The notes: generated by a model from the sequence alone, not told the origin. DNA of 64,000 nucleotides from Thamnaconus septentrionalis (GCA_009823395.1 CM020515.1:5597489-5661488), one strand, 5' to 3'; positions 48,713 through 59,862 are shown, numbered from the stretch's first letter. Made by a program: numbers and translations.

Positions 48713-49611
48713 TAATTTTCCAAATCAGTGGCAGACCAGTGGCGGTTGGCAAACAACAGTGCAAATCAATGACAAATAAAGATTGTTACAGCAGCACAGA
48801 AGATATGTTTTGTGTGCCAATAGAAGAGAGCTGCAGATGCATTATGAAAGCTATACTGAAAGCACCAAGTAATTAATGCTGCTATGTAAGGTTTAGGTGG
48901 TTTCCTGTAAATGGGGACACATTCTATAAAAACACAGGAGACAGGGAAGTTTTCAACAGGCTGCTATTAAAGACGAAAAAAGGCAAAGTAAAGCAGTTTG
49001 GGCGAGGCAGTTATAAAATATTTAGTTTGCAGATGGAAGGCTAGCTAAACAGCCTGGTTCCAGGGGGTGATCAACTCAATGGGTCTGTCTATTAGAACAG
49101 TCAGATGGAGGCAGATGTGATGATCCAATAGTTTATTGTATGGGGTATTGTTTGTACTGGTTTTTTCTGATGAAAGAAATAAAATAAAGGGTAAATATTG
49201 TAACAATTCAACACAGGTTCTCTATTCAAAACAAACATTCTTGAAATAAGGAATAACTCTCAAAACATAAACAGGCCGCACATAATCAGATTCTAAATAC
49301 GGAAATATAACATAAACTCACATTTCAAGGACTCAGTACACACAACTGTGACTCCTGACATGCGGCCAGCCAGCTCCTTTGTTCTCAGGGGAAAATAGGG
49401 GTGTGACAGTGTAGAGCTGGCTTCCTATATCACTTAAGCTCCGCCCTCCTTGGCCGTGATGGATGCAGGTAGAGGAGGGGGAAGTATGAAGGTGCAAGGA
49501 GGATGTCAGGGATTTTCCACACAGTTTTTGGTTGAGTGTACAGTGGTTGATCTGTTGGCAAAGTTCAAGTCTGTTTTTATCTTATTGTTATGGAAATAGA
49601 AAAGGTGCAGC

Positions 49612-49752
49612 TGCACTAGTAGGCGGGGTTTGCTGCAGGAACACCTAAAAAAGAAAATCAGTGGCTCTGGCCATGTATTGACTTGAGCTCCAGTCTGCGT
49701 GATCCCTCTCTCTCTCAACTTCAACTTGGAGACAAATTGGAACATCCCGAAC
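49612..49752 (+). promoter_or_regulatory. Promoter and 5' UTR of GIMAP gene 1
   Basis: CTAGTAGGCGGGGTTTGCTG precedes an A/T box (CCTAAAAAAG, 49645-49654), then ATCAGTGGCTCTGG and TTGACTTGAGCTCCAGTCTG up to the ATG. The same block precedes genes 2 and 3, where the box reads CATAAAAG. The conserved layout of GC-box, TATA-like box and leader suggests a shared core promoter. Confidence 0.6.
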
Positions 49753-51691
49753 ATGGCTGCTAACTTTGGTAAGTCACAACTCACCTTCACGGTTGTTGTA
49801 AAGGACAATAAATTTAGGTTTGTGGAATAAAAGCCACTGCTCTATTACAAAGATGTATATTAGAGTGACAGGTGCAGGGGGAGCAAAGTAGCTGGGCATC
49901 TCTGTAAAGACTCTTAAAGAGGCCCTTAATAGAAAGTCAAAGAGAGAAATAGGACAGCCAGGTGGTCTTAGATCCAGAAACAATTTTTAAACTATTTAGT
50001 TCCTGAGTAATTTAAAGTTATAAAGAGGAAAAATTTCAGAGCAGACGCGGTTTCTAAATTGGAAATTACCTTCCTAAATCAGTGCAGGCTTAACAGTATG
50101 TTCCAATGATTCATCTTTTATCCTCTCTGCAGGATCCATAACAAACGACAAGGAGCTGAGGATAGTGATGGTGGGGAAGACTGGGGTCGGGAAGAGTGCC
50201 ACTGGAAACACCATTCTGGGACGCCAATGCTTTGATTCCCGGTTCGCTGCCGAGTCTTTGACCATTGACTGTGCCAAGGACAAAGCTGTTGTAGATCAAC
50301 AAAATTTGTTTGTTATCGACACTCCTGGTCTGTTTGACACCAGGTTTGACGAGGACAAAACTTCTACTGATCTGAAACAGTGCGTTAAATTTGCTTCTCC
50401 TGGACCACATATATTCCTGGTGGTCATCAGGCTGGGAAGATTCACTGAGGAGGAGAAGCAGACGGTGCAGAAGGTCCAAGAAATCTTTGGCCAGTCAGCA
50501 GACAGATACAGCATGGTTCTCTTCACTTTTGGTGACCTGCTTGAAGACTGCACCATAGTGGAGTTCTTGAAAGATAGCCCAAGCCTTCAAGAACTCGTGG
50601 CCAAATGTCATGGCCAGTTCCATGTATTCAACAATAAGTCCAAAGATCGCACTCAGGTGACTGAGCTTCTCGTGAAGATCAGAAGTGTCGTTAAGAAGAA
50701 TGGAGGAAGCCACTACACAAATGAGATGTTCCAGGAGGCCGAGAGGGCCCTGGAAGCAGACAAACAGCGAATCCTGAAGGAGAATGAGGAAATAATACAA
50801 AGAGAAAGAGAGGAAATGGAGAGGGAGATTCAAAGAAAATTTGATGAAAAGATGGAAAAAATGATGAAAACATTTGAAGCTGAGAGAGAGAGAGAGAGGA
50901 AAGCGAGAGAGGAGGAGCGGAAGAGGGAGAGACAGGAGATGATTGAGGAGAGAAGGAGAGAGAGGGCGGAAAGACATGAAGAGAGAAGGAGGGAGAGAGA
51001 GGAGAAGCAAAAAGAGATAACTATGATTATTAACCAAATGAGAGAACAACATGAGAGGCAGATGAACGAGGAAAGGAGGAGGTTTCAAGAAGAGAAGGAA
51101 GAAGAAGCTCGATGGAGAGCTGAGAGAGAGGAGGAGCAGAAGAGGGAGAGACAGGAGATGATTGAGGAGAGAAAGAGAGAGATGGCAGAAATGCATGAAG
51201 ACCGAAGGAGGGAGAGAGAGGAAAAACAAAGAGAGATGACTGTGATGATGGACCAAATGAGAGAACAACATGTGTGGCAGATGGATGAGGAAAGGAGGTT
51301 ACGAGAACAGAAGGAAGAAGAAGAAGCTCAATGGAGAGCTGAGAGAGAGGAGGAGCAGAAGAGGGAGAGACAGGAGATGATTGAGGAGAGAAAGAGAGAG
51401 ATGGCAGAAAAGCATGAAGAGAGAAGGAGGGAGAGAGAGGAGAAACAAAGAGAGATGGCTATGATGATGGACCAAATGAGAAAACAGCATGAGAGGCAGA
51501 TTAACGAGGAAAGGAAGAGGTTTCAAGAAGAGAAGGAAGAAGAAGCTCGATGGAGAGCTGAGAGAGAGGAGGAGCAGAAGAGGGAGAGACAGGAGATGAT
51601 TGAGGAAAGGAGGAGGTTTCAAGAACAAAAAGAAGAAGAAGCTCAAAAGAAAGAGGAAAAGTCCAATAAGTCAAAGTGCTTAATGTCATAA
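49753..51691 (+). CDS. GIMAP-like GTPase 1, longest coil, CaaX end
   Basis: AIG1/GIMAP GTPases are membrane-associated, immune-related nucleotide-binding proteins. Exons 49753-49768 (ATGGCTGCTAACTTTG) and 50133-51691 give 524 residues. G1 is GKTGVGKSATGN, G3 is DTPGLFDT, the family's conserved box is LGRFTEEEKQTVQKVQEIFG, G4 is FTFGDLLED, and the G5-like motif is FNNKS. From about residue 215 to the end is a Glu/Arg/Lys-rich coiled coil built from 73-residue repeats: two exact-length copies plus flanking partial ones. The last residues SKCLMS form a CaaX box after a basic stretch, predicting prenylation. The upstream start was chosen because all three paralogues keep MAANF and the splice phase. 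The exact orthologue is not assigned; fish GIMAPs are lineage-specific. AATAAA lies at 51738. Confidence 0.93.
51113..51645 (+). repeat. 219-nt coding tandem repeat in GIMAP gene 1
   Basis: TGGAGAGCTGAGAGAGAGGA starts at 51113, 51332 and 51551, exactly 219 nt apart each time (73 codons, in frame). The third copy is truncated after about 55 nt and joins the C-terminal segment. A more diverged unit precedes the first. Gene 2 has fewer copies and gene 3 one. Confidence 0.92.
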
Positions 51692-51737
51692 CTTCTGGGT
51701 TCTTTTTGTCCCATTTGAATTTTGCTCGTATGCTAAA

Positions 51738-51754
51738 AATAAAGTTATAATAAA
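51738..51754 (+). terminator. Poly(A) signals of GIMAP gene 1
   Basis: AATAAA at 51738-51743 and 51749-51754, 47 nt and more after the stop. The context AAAATAAAG is kept in gene 3. Confidence 0.6.
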
Positions 51755-52599
51755 TAAGTCAAAACTAAACTTTGTGTCTTTTTGTATTCTCAGCCTTTTG
51801 GTTAAAAAAGAAAATGAAAACTGAAAAGTTGGTGGGGGAGGGGGGCACACTGACCAAAATTCATCTTTCACTGACAGAAATCTACATCTACTGACTATAC
51901 CACACTGGGCTGCCACAGTTGCACATTTTCAAGTATTGTCCATTTTAGAATAAGCATAACTAGCAATATTATAGGCCAATCTGGCACAATAATGTTGAAC
52001 TAGCTGCTCAGTAGCTAATTCAAGGTGAGCACATTTGGATGTGATGACGTGTGAAAGAGACCTGCAGCCACTCATAATGAAAGAAAAACTGAAAGCACCA
52101 AGTATTTAATGCTGGTCGGTATAGTTCAAGTGGTTTCCTGTAAATGGGGACCAATTCTATAAACTAACAGCTGTGACTCTTGGAGCCACAAACCAAAATC
52201 CAGGCCTACAAAACTACAAACTTGTTTTATTTTAATTTGCTCTGCGATGTTTGGGAATGTTGGTGACCTGCTTGAAGACTCCCTTGACAACAGATTGAAA
52301 ACAACTCATTCTGAAGGAGGAGGAGAGAAATGTCCCAAGAAATGAGGAAATGAGGCCCTCCTATGAAATCTGCTGCTTGTCCTCTGTCTAATTTTGAACC
52401 CAATCTCTACCTTTGAGAAAAAAAACCTGTCAGCCATCATAAAGACTTTCTTATCCATTTCAGCTTGTCATTATGGCCAAACAGGACAAGGGGGCGGGGG
52501 TAAACACTATACGATAGTATTTCATTTTGTCAGATTTTCAGGCAGGTTCAGATTTTGTATTCTACCACTGAGAAAGAATTTCAGGGCTGAGCAAATATG

Positions 52600-52868
52600 T
52601 GGTTTTCTGCAATAAAGACGGAACAAGATTGATTAGCAGAAATTCAAACATTATACCGCACTGGTGCAAATGCAGTGAACAACGTGCACTCCAGCCCTAT
52701 CATGTGACCCCTACAAACTGTACAATAACCACTAAACACAAATAATAACCCCCCACCACCACATATACAGCACTCAATGAAGGTAATCAGTTATCCAAAG
52801 GCAGTAACTGCAGTGAAAGGCAAAAGGCCCCACCTGCTAACACTACACAGGTGGTTAATCCCAATCAA
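52600..52868 (+). repeat. GIMAP cluster flank, copy 2
   Basis: Second copy of 48441-48712; see that entry. Small indels and substitutions separate them. Confidence 0.8.
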
Positions 52869-53631
52869 GCCCAAGTTAACTATTAACCAATTTAATAATC
52901 TGCTAAAAATGAACAAAGTTAAGTTTGCACACAGTTAGGTTTCCTACTCTATGAAGCCTGACAAAAAGTTGTTCTTCTCTGTTATGTTGGAGGGGCGCAC
53001 TGACGGATGCAATTTTTGTTTTTAAATGAATGTATGTATTTTTATGGTGTAAATGTGTCTTGATGGGAATATGTGAATGTGTTTGTGAGCCCTGTCGAAG
53101 AATTTCTGTCACCATCTGGGACAGACAGTAAAGTATTCTACTCTTCAAATCTATTCTAAGGACTGGCTGTGGTGAGGTGTGGAAGAGACCTGCAGACACT
53201 CAGAATGAAGCAGTACTGAAGGAACCAACGTTCAGGTGGTTTCCTGTAAATGGGGACAAAGTCTATAAATTCTATAGGGAATGGGAGCGTTCAACAGGCT
53301 GCTGTTAAAGATGAAGAGAGGTAAAGCAGTTTGAGCAAGGCAGTTTCTGTGTGACTGTACAGTGGTTGATCTGTTGGTAAAGTTCAAGTCTGTTGGTATT
53401 ATTTTATTTTTTATTTGAAGAGGACAATGCACATTATTTTACATTCCTGTGACATTCCGGTCAATGTGCCATTGTTAACAAGAGGCTAATTTTCAAACGC
53501 AGTCCTCTGGCCTGATAAGAAGCATCATAAACACATAAAAAGGACACAAGGGACATAAAATTAGGGTAAAAACGGCAGACTATGACACTAAATCTTATCG
53601 TGCTGGAGATAAAAATAAAAGCTGCATCTGC

Positions 53632-53771
53632 ACTAGTGGGCGGGGTTTGCTGCAGGAACACATAAAAGAGAAAATCAGTGGCTCTGGACCCTTGTATTGA
53701 CTTGAGCTCCAGTCTGCGCGATCCCTCTCTTTCTCAACATCAACTTAGAGACAAATTGGAACATCCCGAAC
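53632..53771 (+). promoter_or_regulatory. Promoter and 5' UTR of GIMAP gene 2
   Basis: Copy of the gene 1 promoter with TAGTGGGCGGGGTTTGCTG and the TATA-like CATAAAAG at 53661-53668, followed by the same leader up to the ATG. Confidence 0.65.
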
Positions 53772-55345
53772 ATGGCTGCTAACTTTGGTAAGTCACAACT
53801 CACCTTCACAGTTGTTCTAAAGGACAATAAATTTAGGTTTGTGGAAAAAAAGCCACTGCTCTATTTTAAAGATGTATTTCAGAGTGACCAATGCAGGGTG
53901 TGCAAAGTAGCTGGGCATCTCTGTAAAGACTCTCTGATAGGCCCTTGAAAGAAAGATAAAGACAGAAATAGGACAGTCAGGTGGTCTTAGATCCAGAAAC
54001 AATTTTTAAACTATTCAGTTCCTGAGTAATTTAAAGTTGTGAAGAGGGATAATTTCAGAGCAGACGCAGTTCAATGATTCATCTTTTATTCCTCTCTGCA
54101 GGATCCATCATAACAAATGACAAGGAGCTGAGGATAGTGATGGTGGGGAAGACTGGGGTCGGGAAGAGTGCCACTGGAAACACCATTCTGGGACGCCAAT
54201 GCTTTGATTCCCGGTTCGCTGCAGAGTCTTTGACCATTGACTGTGCCAAGGACAAAGCTCTTGTCTGTCAACAAAACTTGTCTGTAATTGACACTCCTGG
54301 TCTGTTTGACACCAGGTTTGACGAGGACAAAACTTCTAATGATCTGAAACAGTGCATTAAATTTGCTTCTCCTGGACCACATATATTCCTGGTGGTCATC
54401 AGGCTGGGAAGATTCACTGACGAAGAGAAGCAGACGGTGCAGAAGGTCCAAGAAATGTTTGGCCAGTCAGCAGACAGATACAGCATGGTTGTCTTCACTG
54501 GTGCAGACCAACTTGAAGGCAACTTTGAGACATTTCTGAAAGGTAGTAAAAGCCTTCAAGAACTCGTTGCCAAATGTAATGGCCAGTACCATGTCCTCAA
54601 CAACAAGTCCACGGATCACGCTCAGGTGACTGAGCTTCTCGTGAAGATCAGAAGTGTCGTTAAGAAGAATGGAGGAAGCCACTACACAAATGAGATGTTC
54701 CAGGAGGCCGAGAGGGCCCTGGAAGCAGACAAACAGCGAATCCTGAAGGAGAATGAGGAAATAATACAAAGAGAAAGAGAGGAAATGGAGAGGGAGATTC
54801 AAAGAAAATTTGATGAAAAGATGGAAAAAATGATGAAAACATTTGAAGCTGAGAGAGAGAGAGAGAGGAAAGCGAGAGAGGAGGAGCGGAAGAGGGAGAG
54901 ACAGGAGATGATTGAGGAGAGAAGGAGAGAGATGGCGGAAAGACATGAAGAGAGAAGGAGGGAGAGAGAGGAGAACCAACGACAGATTACTATGACGATG
55001 GACCAAATGAGAAAACAGCATGAGAGGCAGATTAACGAGGAAAGGAAGAGGTTTCAAGAAGAGAAGGAAGAAGAAGCTCGATGGAGAGCTGAGAGAGAGG
55101 AGGAGCAGAAGAGGGAGAGACAGGAGATGAATGAGGAGAGAAAGAGAGAGATGGCGGAGATGCATGAAGAGAGAAGGAGGGAGATAGAGGATAAACAAAC
55201 AGAGATGACTATGATGGTGGACCAAATGAGAGAACAACATGTGAGGCAGATGGAAATGGAAAGAAGGAAGCTTCAAAAACAGAAGGAAGAAGAAGCTCGA
55301 TTGAGAGCTGAACTGTCCAAACGGTACACGTGCGTCATCTCATGA
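53772..55345 (+). CDS. GIMAP-like GTPase 2, medium coil, CaaX end
   Basis: Exons 53772-53787 and 54102-55345 give 419 residues. G1 (GKTGVGKSATGN), G3 (DTPGLFDT), conserved box (LGRFTDEEKQTVQKVQEMFG) and G5-like (LNNKS) are present. G4 reads FTGADQLEG, where genes 1 and 3 have a Gly before the Asp. Residues 20-125 and 195-310 are almost identical to gene 1, while the segment between (about residues 137-160) is very different, which suggests gene conversion around a diverged patch. The coil has one 73-residue unit fewer than gene 1. The C-terminus YTCVIS is a CaaX box. An in-frame ATG at 54074 lies inside the intron and is not the start. AATAAA at 55499. Confidence 0.93.
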
Positions 55346-56584
55346 TTTATGGGAATGTAAAAGTGGTTCACACTGGCTCCGCGCTTGGTTTAGGGGCTCC
55401 AACCTTTCAGTGCGACGCCACTGCTGCTCACTGCTCCTTCACAAATTCACAGTGCTCCCGAATGCAATGATTGTTGTTGACTTTGCCTGTGTGCTGACAA
55501 TAAAGTTATAACCAATAAGTCAAAGTGTTCATTTTCATTTTCATTCGTAACTAGCGACATTATAGAACAGTCTGGCACAATAATGTTGAACTAGCTGCTC
55601 AGTAGCTAATTCAAGATGAGCGCATTTGGATGTGATGAGGTGTGGAAGAGACCTGCAGCCACTCAAACTGAAGGTAAGACTGAAAGCACCAAGTATTTAA
55701 TGCTGTCAGGTAAAGTTCAAGCGGTTTCCTGGAAATGGGGACCAGTTCTATAAACACATTGGAGAGGAGGGAGTGGTCGGTATGCTGCGCTAAAGGGAAA
55801 AATATTTTATAATGCTATATAGAAAAATAAAAGAGGATGAGACACTTTTGATAAACAAACAGCTGTGACTCCTGAAGCCACATACAACAATCCAGGCCTA
55901 CAACGAAACAACAAACCTGATTGATTTTTTTTTATTTAACTCAATTCAATTTAATGTCATCTGTTTGCAGCTGATCTGACAAATCCACCAAGTTTTTTTT
56001 TTTTTACATCTGAAAACCTAGTTCCAAATAAACAATTTAAACTGGAAATGTTATAGAATAGAATAGAATAGAATAGAATAGACGTTATTGATCCCGCAAG
56101 GGGGAAATTCATATTGTTACAGCAGCATTGAAGGAATGTTTTGTGTGCCAATAGCAGCAACACCATCAACAATAAAATATAACCATAAATAAACAGTTGA
56201 AAATGAACAAAGTTAAGATTGCATACAGTTAGCTTTCCTACTCTCTGAAGCCTGATAAAAAGTTGTTCTTCTGTTATTTTGGAAGGACTGGCTGTGATGA
56301 GGTGTGGAAGAGACCTGCAGACACTCATAATGAAAGCAATACTGAACGCACCAAGCATGTAATGCTGTTAGGTAAGGTTCAGGTGATTTCCTGTAAATGG
56401 GAACAAGTTTTATAAATACATAGGGGAGGGGGGGAGTGTTCAATTGGCTGCTGTCAAAGATGAAGAAAGGGAAAGTAAAGCAGTTTGGGCGAGGCAGTTT
56501 CTATTTGAGTGTGCAGTGGTAGATCATTTGCTAATGTTCAAGTCTGTTGGTATGTTATTGTGATGGAGATAGAAAAGCAGCTGC
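55346..56584. other. Spacer between GIMAP genes 2 and 3
   Basis: Contains the duplicated downstream block (CAGTCTGGCACAATAATGTT at 55568) and a minus-strand LINE-type tail at 56052-56115 ((ATAGA)n followed by CGTTATTGATCCCGCAAGGG). No gene is seen. Confidence 0.6.
55499..55504 (+). terminator. Poly(A) signal of GIMAP gene 2
   Basis: AATAAA in ACAATAAAGTTATAACCAAT, 154 nt after the stop. The 3' UTR begins differently from genes 1 and 3 but converges near the signal. Confidence 0.55.
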
Positions 56585-56724
56585 ACTAGTAGGCGGGGTT
56601 TGCTGCTGGAGCACATAAAAGAGAACATCAGTGGCTCTGGACACTTGTATTGACTTGAGCTCCAGTCTGCGTGATCCCTCGCTCTCTCAACATCAACTTG
56701 GAGGCAAGTTGGAACATCCCGAAC
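56585..56724 (+). promoter_or_regulatory. Promoter and 5' UTR of GIMAP gene 3
   Basis: CTAGTAGGCGGGGTTTGCTG and the TATA-like CATAAAAG at 56614-56621 precede the shared leader and the ATG at 56725. Confidence 0.65.
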
Positions 56725-58211
56725 ATGGCTGCTAACTTTGGTAAGTCACAACTCACCTTCACAGTTGTTCTAAAGGACAATAAATTTAAGTTTGAGGAAT
56801 GAAAACCATGATTCTATTTTAAAGATGTATTTTTGAGTGACCAGTGCAGGGGGCGCAAAGTAGCTGGGCATCTCTGTGAAGACTCTCTAAGAGGCCCTTA
56901 ATAGAAAGATAAAGAGAGAAATAGAACAGTCAGGTGGTCTTAGATCCAGAAAAACAATGGGAGGATTTTTTTTTTCTTTCTAACTACTCCTGAGTATTTT
57001 AACGTTGTGAAGAGGGCAAAACTCAGGGAAGACCCGAGTTCACAGTTGGCAATCACCTTGCTAAATCAGTGCAGGCTTAACAGTCTGTTCCAATTATTTA
57101 TCTTTTATTCCTCTCTGCAGGATCCACCATAACAAATGACAAGGAGCTGAGGATAGTGATGGTGGGGAAGACTGGGGTCGGGAAGAGTGCCACTGGAAAC
57201 ACCATTCTGGGACATGATTCTTTTCACTCAGAGTGCGCTCCCGAGTCTTTGACTGAAGACTGTGCCAAGGACAGTGCTGTGGTAGATGGACAACATGTGT
57301 CGGTCATTGACACTCCTGGTCTGTTTGACACCAGGTTTGACGAAGCCAAAACTTATACTAATCTGACACAATGCGTTAAATTTGCTTCTCCTGGACCACA
57401 TATATTCCTGGTGGTCATCCAACTGGGGAGATTCACTGAGGAGGAGAAGCAGACGGTGCAGAGCATCAAAGAAATGTTTGGCCAGTCAGCAGACAGGTAC
57501 AGCATGGTTCTCTTCACTGGTGGCGACCAACTTAATGGCACCATTGAGAAATTTCTGGCACGTAGTAAAAACCTTCAAGACCTCGTGGCCAGATGTCATG
57601 GCCATTACCATGTCCTCAACAACAATTCCACGGATCGCACTCAGGTGAAGGAGCTTCTCCTGAAGATCAGAAATGTTGTGGAGAATAATGGAGGAAGCCA
57701 CTACACAAATGAGATGTTCCAGGAGGCCGAGAGGGCCCTGGAAGCAGAGAGACAGCGAATCCTGAAGGAGAACGAGGAAAAGATACAAAGAGAAAGAGAG
57801 GAAATGGAGAGGGAGATTCAAAGAAAACACAATGAAGAGATGGACAAATTTCAGAAAACACTTGAAGCTGAGAGAAAGAGGGATAGGGTAGAGAGAGAGG
57901 AGGAGCGGAGGAGGGAGAGACAAGAGATGAATGAGGAGAGAAGGAGAGAGATGGCGGAAATGCATGAAGAGAGAAGGAGGGAGAGAGAGGATAAACAAAG
58001 AGAGATGACTGTGATGATGGACCAAATGAGAGAACAACATGAGAGGCAGATGAACGAGGAAAGGAGGAGGTTTCAACAACATAAAGAAGAAGAAGCTCGA
58101 AGGACAGCTGAAAGGTCCAAAGACGAAGCTCGATTTAGAGATGAAATGTTTAAACAATTAGCTCAAATGAGAGATGAATTGGCCAGGAGGTCCAAATGTG
58201 TCGTCTCATAA
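56725..58211 (+). CDS. GIMAP-like GTPase 3, short coil, CaaX end
   Basis: Exons 56725-56740 and 57121-58211 give 368 residues. G1 GKTGVGKSATGN, G3 DTPGLFDT, conserved box LGRFTEEEKQTVQSIKEMFG, G4 FTGGDQLNG and G5-like LNNNS are all visible. It is the most diverged of the three in the switch region after G1 (ILGHDSFHSECAPESL against ILGRQCFDSRFAAESL). The coil contains only one 73-residue-type unit and then a different, less repetitive end (DEMFKQLAQMRDELARRSK). The last four residues CVVS are again a CaaX box. AATAAA at 58258. Family assignment is certain, individual orthology is not. Confidence 0.93.
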
Positions 58212-58257
58212 CTTATGGGTTCTTTTTGTTCCATTTGAACTTTGCTTGTGTGCTCAA

Positions 58258-58263
58258 AATAAA
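58258..58263 (+). terminator. Poly(A) signal of GIMAP gene 3
   Basis: AATAAA 47 nt after the stop, in the same context as in gene 1. Confidence 0.6.
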
Positions 58264-59184
58264 GGCATTATCAATAAGTCAAAAGAAAACTTTGTGTCTT
58301 TTTGTCTTCTCAGCCTTCTGGTTCAAACAAGGAAATCTGAAAAGTGGGTTGGGGAGGGGGCACACTGACTAAAATTCATCTTTCACTGACTCAAATATAC
58401 ATTTACAGATTATACCACACTTGGCTGCCACAGTTGCACAGTTTCAAGTATTGTTCTTTGTAGAATAAGCATCACAAGTGACATTATAGACCAATCTGGC
58501 ACAATAATGTTGACCTAACTGCTCAATAGCTAATTCAAGGTGAGCACACTTGGATATGATGACGTGTGGAAGAGACCTGCAGCCACTCATAATGAAGGTA
58601 AGACTGAAAGCACCAAGTATTTAATGCTGTCAGGTAAAGATCAGGTGGTTTCATGTAAATGGGGACCAATTCTATAAACACATAAGGGAGGTGGAGGGGT
58701 TTCCATAGGCTGCTGTTAAAAGGAAAATAAAAATGTATTTTCGAAAAAAAGAGAAAGAGACACTTTTGATAAATTAACAGCTATGACTCTTGTAGCCACA
58801 CACCAAAATCCAGGCCTACAAAACAACAAACTTGTTTTATTTTAATTTGCTCTGCGATGTTTGGAAATGTCGGTGACCGGCTTTGAAGACGCCCTTGAAG
58901 AAGAATCAACTCATTCTGAAGGATGTCCCAAAGAAATGTCCCAAAATGTCCCCAAGGAGTTAGGAAATGAGGCCCTCCTATGAGCTCTGCTGGTTGTCCT
59001 GTGTCTAATTTTAAACCCAACACAAGTTGTGCATAACCTCCACTTTTGAGTTAGTCCACTACTGCTCATTGGTGAGGTTCAGAGGGGGTACAAATATTGG
59101 GAAAATTAGAAACGAGGCATAAACTGCTGGATCACAATGTGGATAAATCATGTCAGGTGTATAAAAAAAATACCCTAGCCCTAC

Positions 59185-59360
59185 GTTCAATCGGCTGCTG
59201 TGAAAGATGAAGAAAGGGAAAGTAAAGCATTTTGGGCGAGGCAGTTTCTGTTTGAGTATTCAGTGGTTAATGTACAGCTATCTTATCTTATGGAAAAGCT
59301 GCAGTGCCAATTAAGTCATAGTGAGCGGGGTTTGTTGCATAAAAGAAAGAAAAGGACTAA
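59185..59360 (+). pseudogene. Remnant of a fourth GIMAP 5' unit
   Basis: GCTGTGAAAGATGAAGAAAG, GGAAAGTAAAGCATTTTGGG and CGAGGCAGTTTCTGTTTGAG match the region upstream of gene 3 (56440-56520). A decayed GAGCGGGGTTTGTTGCATAAAAG matches its promoter. No MAANF exon or GTPase exon follows, so this is a truncated or decayed copy. Confidence 0.65.
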
Positions 59361-59862
59361 CACCTCCAACTGTGCTGTAAATCAGGCCAAGCATCACAGA
59401 AACCACTCTCCTATGGTAGTTTAGTACAAGAAAGAGCAAAAAAGGACTGGGGCCATTAATTTTATGTTATGTTGGGTGTCACTCATGTACCTTGACTTTA
59501 AAGGGCCATAAAATGAAAACTGTAAGGATCTTGCAACTCATTTGATCCACTTGTAATCATCAAGGTCTTGTTTGTTCTTTCCGGAATATTGGTAGCAGAC
59601 CCCCGAGATCCTTAGCTCGGGAAGAAGCGGGTATGGAAAATGGATGGATGGATGGATTGTTCAAAAATAATGGCCAAGATTTGGGTTCAGCCAAAACTCA
59701 CAAAGATCACAGTTCTGTGTTAACCTATCATTAAATGAGACAAATAAGTGCAAAATCTCCAAATATCCAAAATTTGTACAAATAAAATACAATAAAAAAA
59801 TTGAAAGTTAAAAGAACACAAATTCTTAAGGTAAGAAATAAAAGAATATTATTTAGATTTTG

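Larger units (their letters stand above)
45158..49752. other. csdc2 3' UTR and csdc2-GIMAP spacer
   Basis: csdc2 3' UTR probably ends near 46700. Beyond it are a repeat at 47340-47530, a LINE tail (minus) at 48196-48240, and the left copy of the GIMAP cluster's duplicated flank (48441-48712). A CTCF-like CCACTAGAGGTCAC lies at 46528-46541. No additional gene was recognised. Confidence 0.5.
51692..53631. other. Spacer between GIMAP genes 1 and 2
   Basis: Contains the duplicated downstream block (CAATCTGGCACAATAATGTT at 51967), the copy-2 flank at 52600-52868, and a LINE-type tail near 53025-53160 (GTCGAAGAATTTCTGTCACC). No gene is seen. Confidence 0.6.

Noticed and set aside
50495..51271. Long minus-strand open frames (258-269 residues) opposite the GIMAP coils
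   Set aside because: They are Leu/Ser/Pro-rich mirror frames of GA-rich coil codons, lack splice or start context, and shift with the repeat number.
51113..51645. Regular direct repeats that could suggest a CRISPR-like array
   Set aside because: Units are 219 nt, in frame and inside a GTPase coding exon of a vertebrate genome; there are no spacers.
54074..54101. In-frame ATG as the start of GIMAP gene 2
   Set aside because: It lies before the acceptor CTCTCTGCAG. Genes 1 and 3 share the upstream MAANF exon with donor GTAAGT, giving the correct phase.
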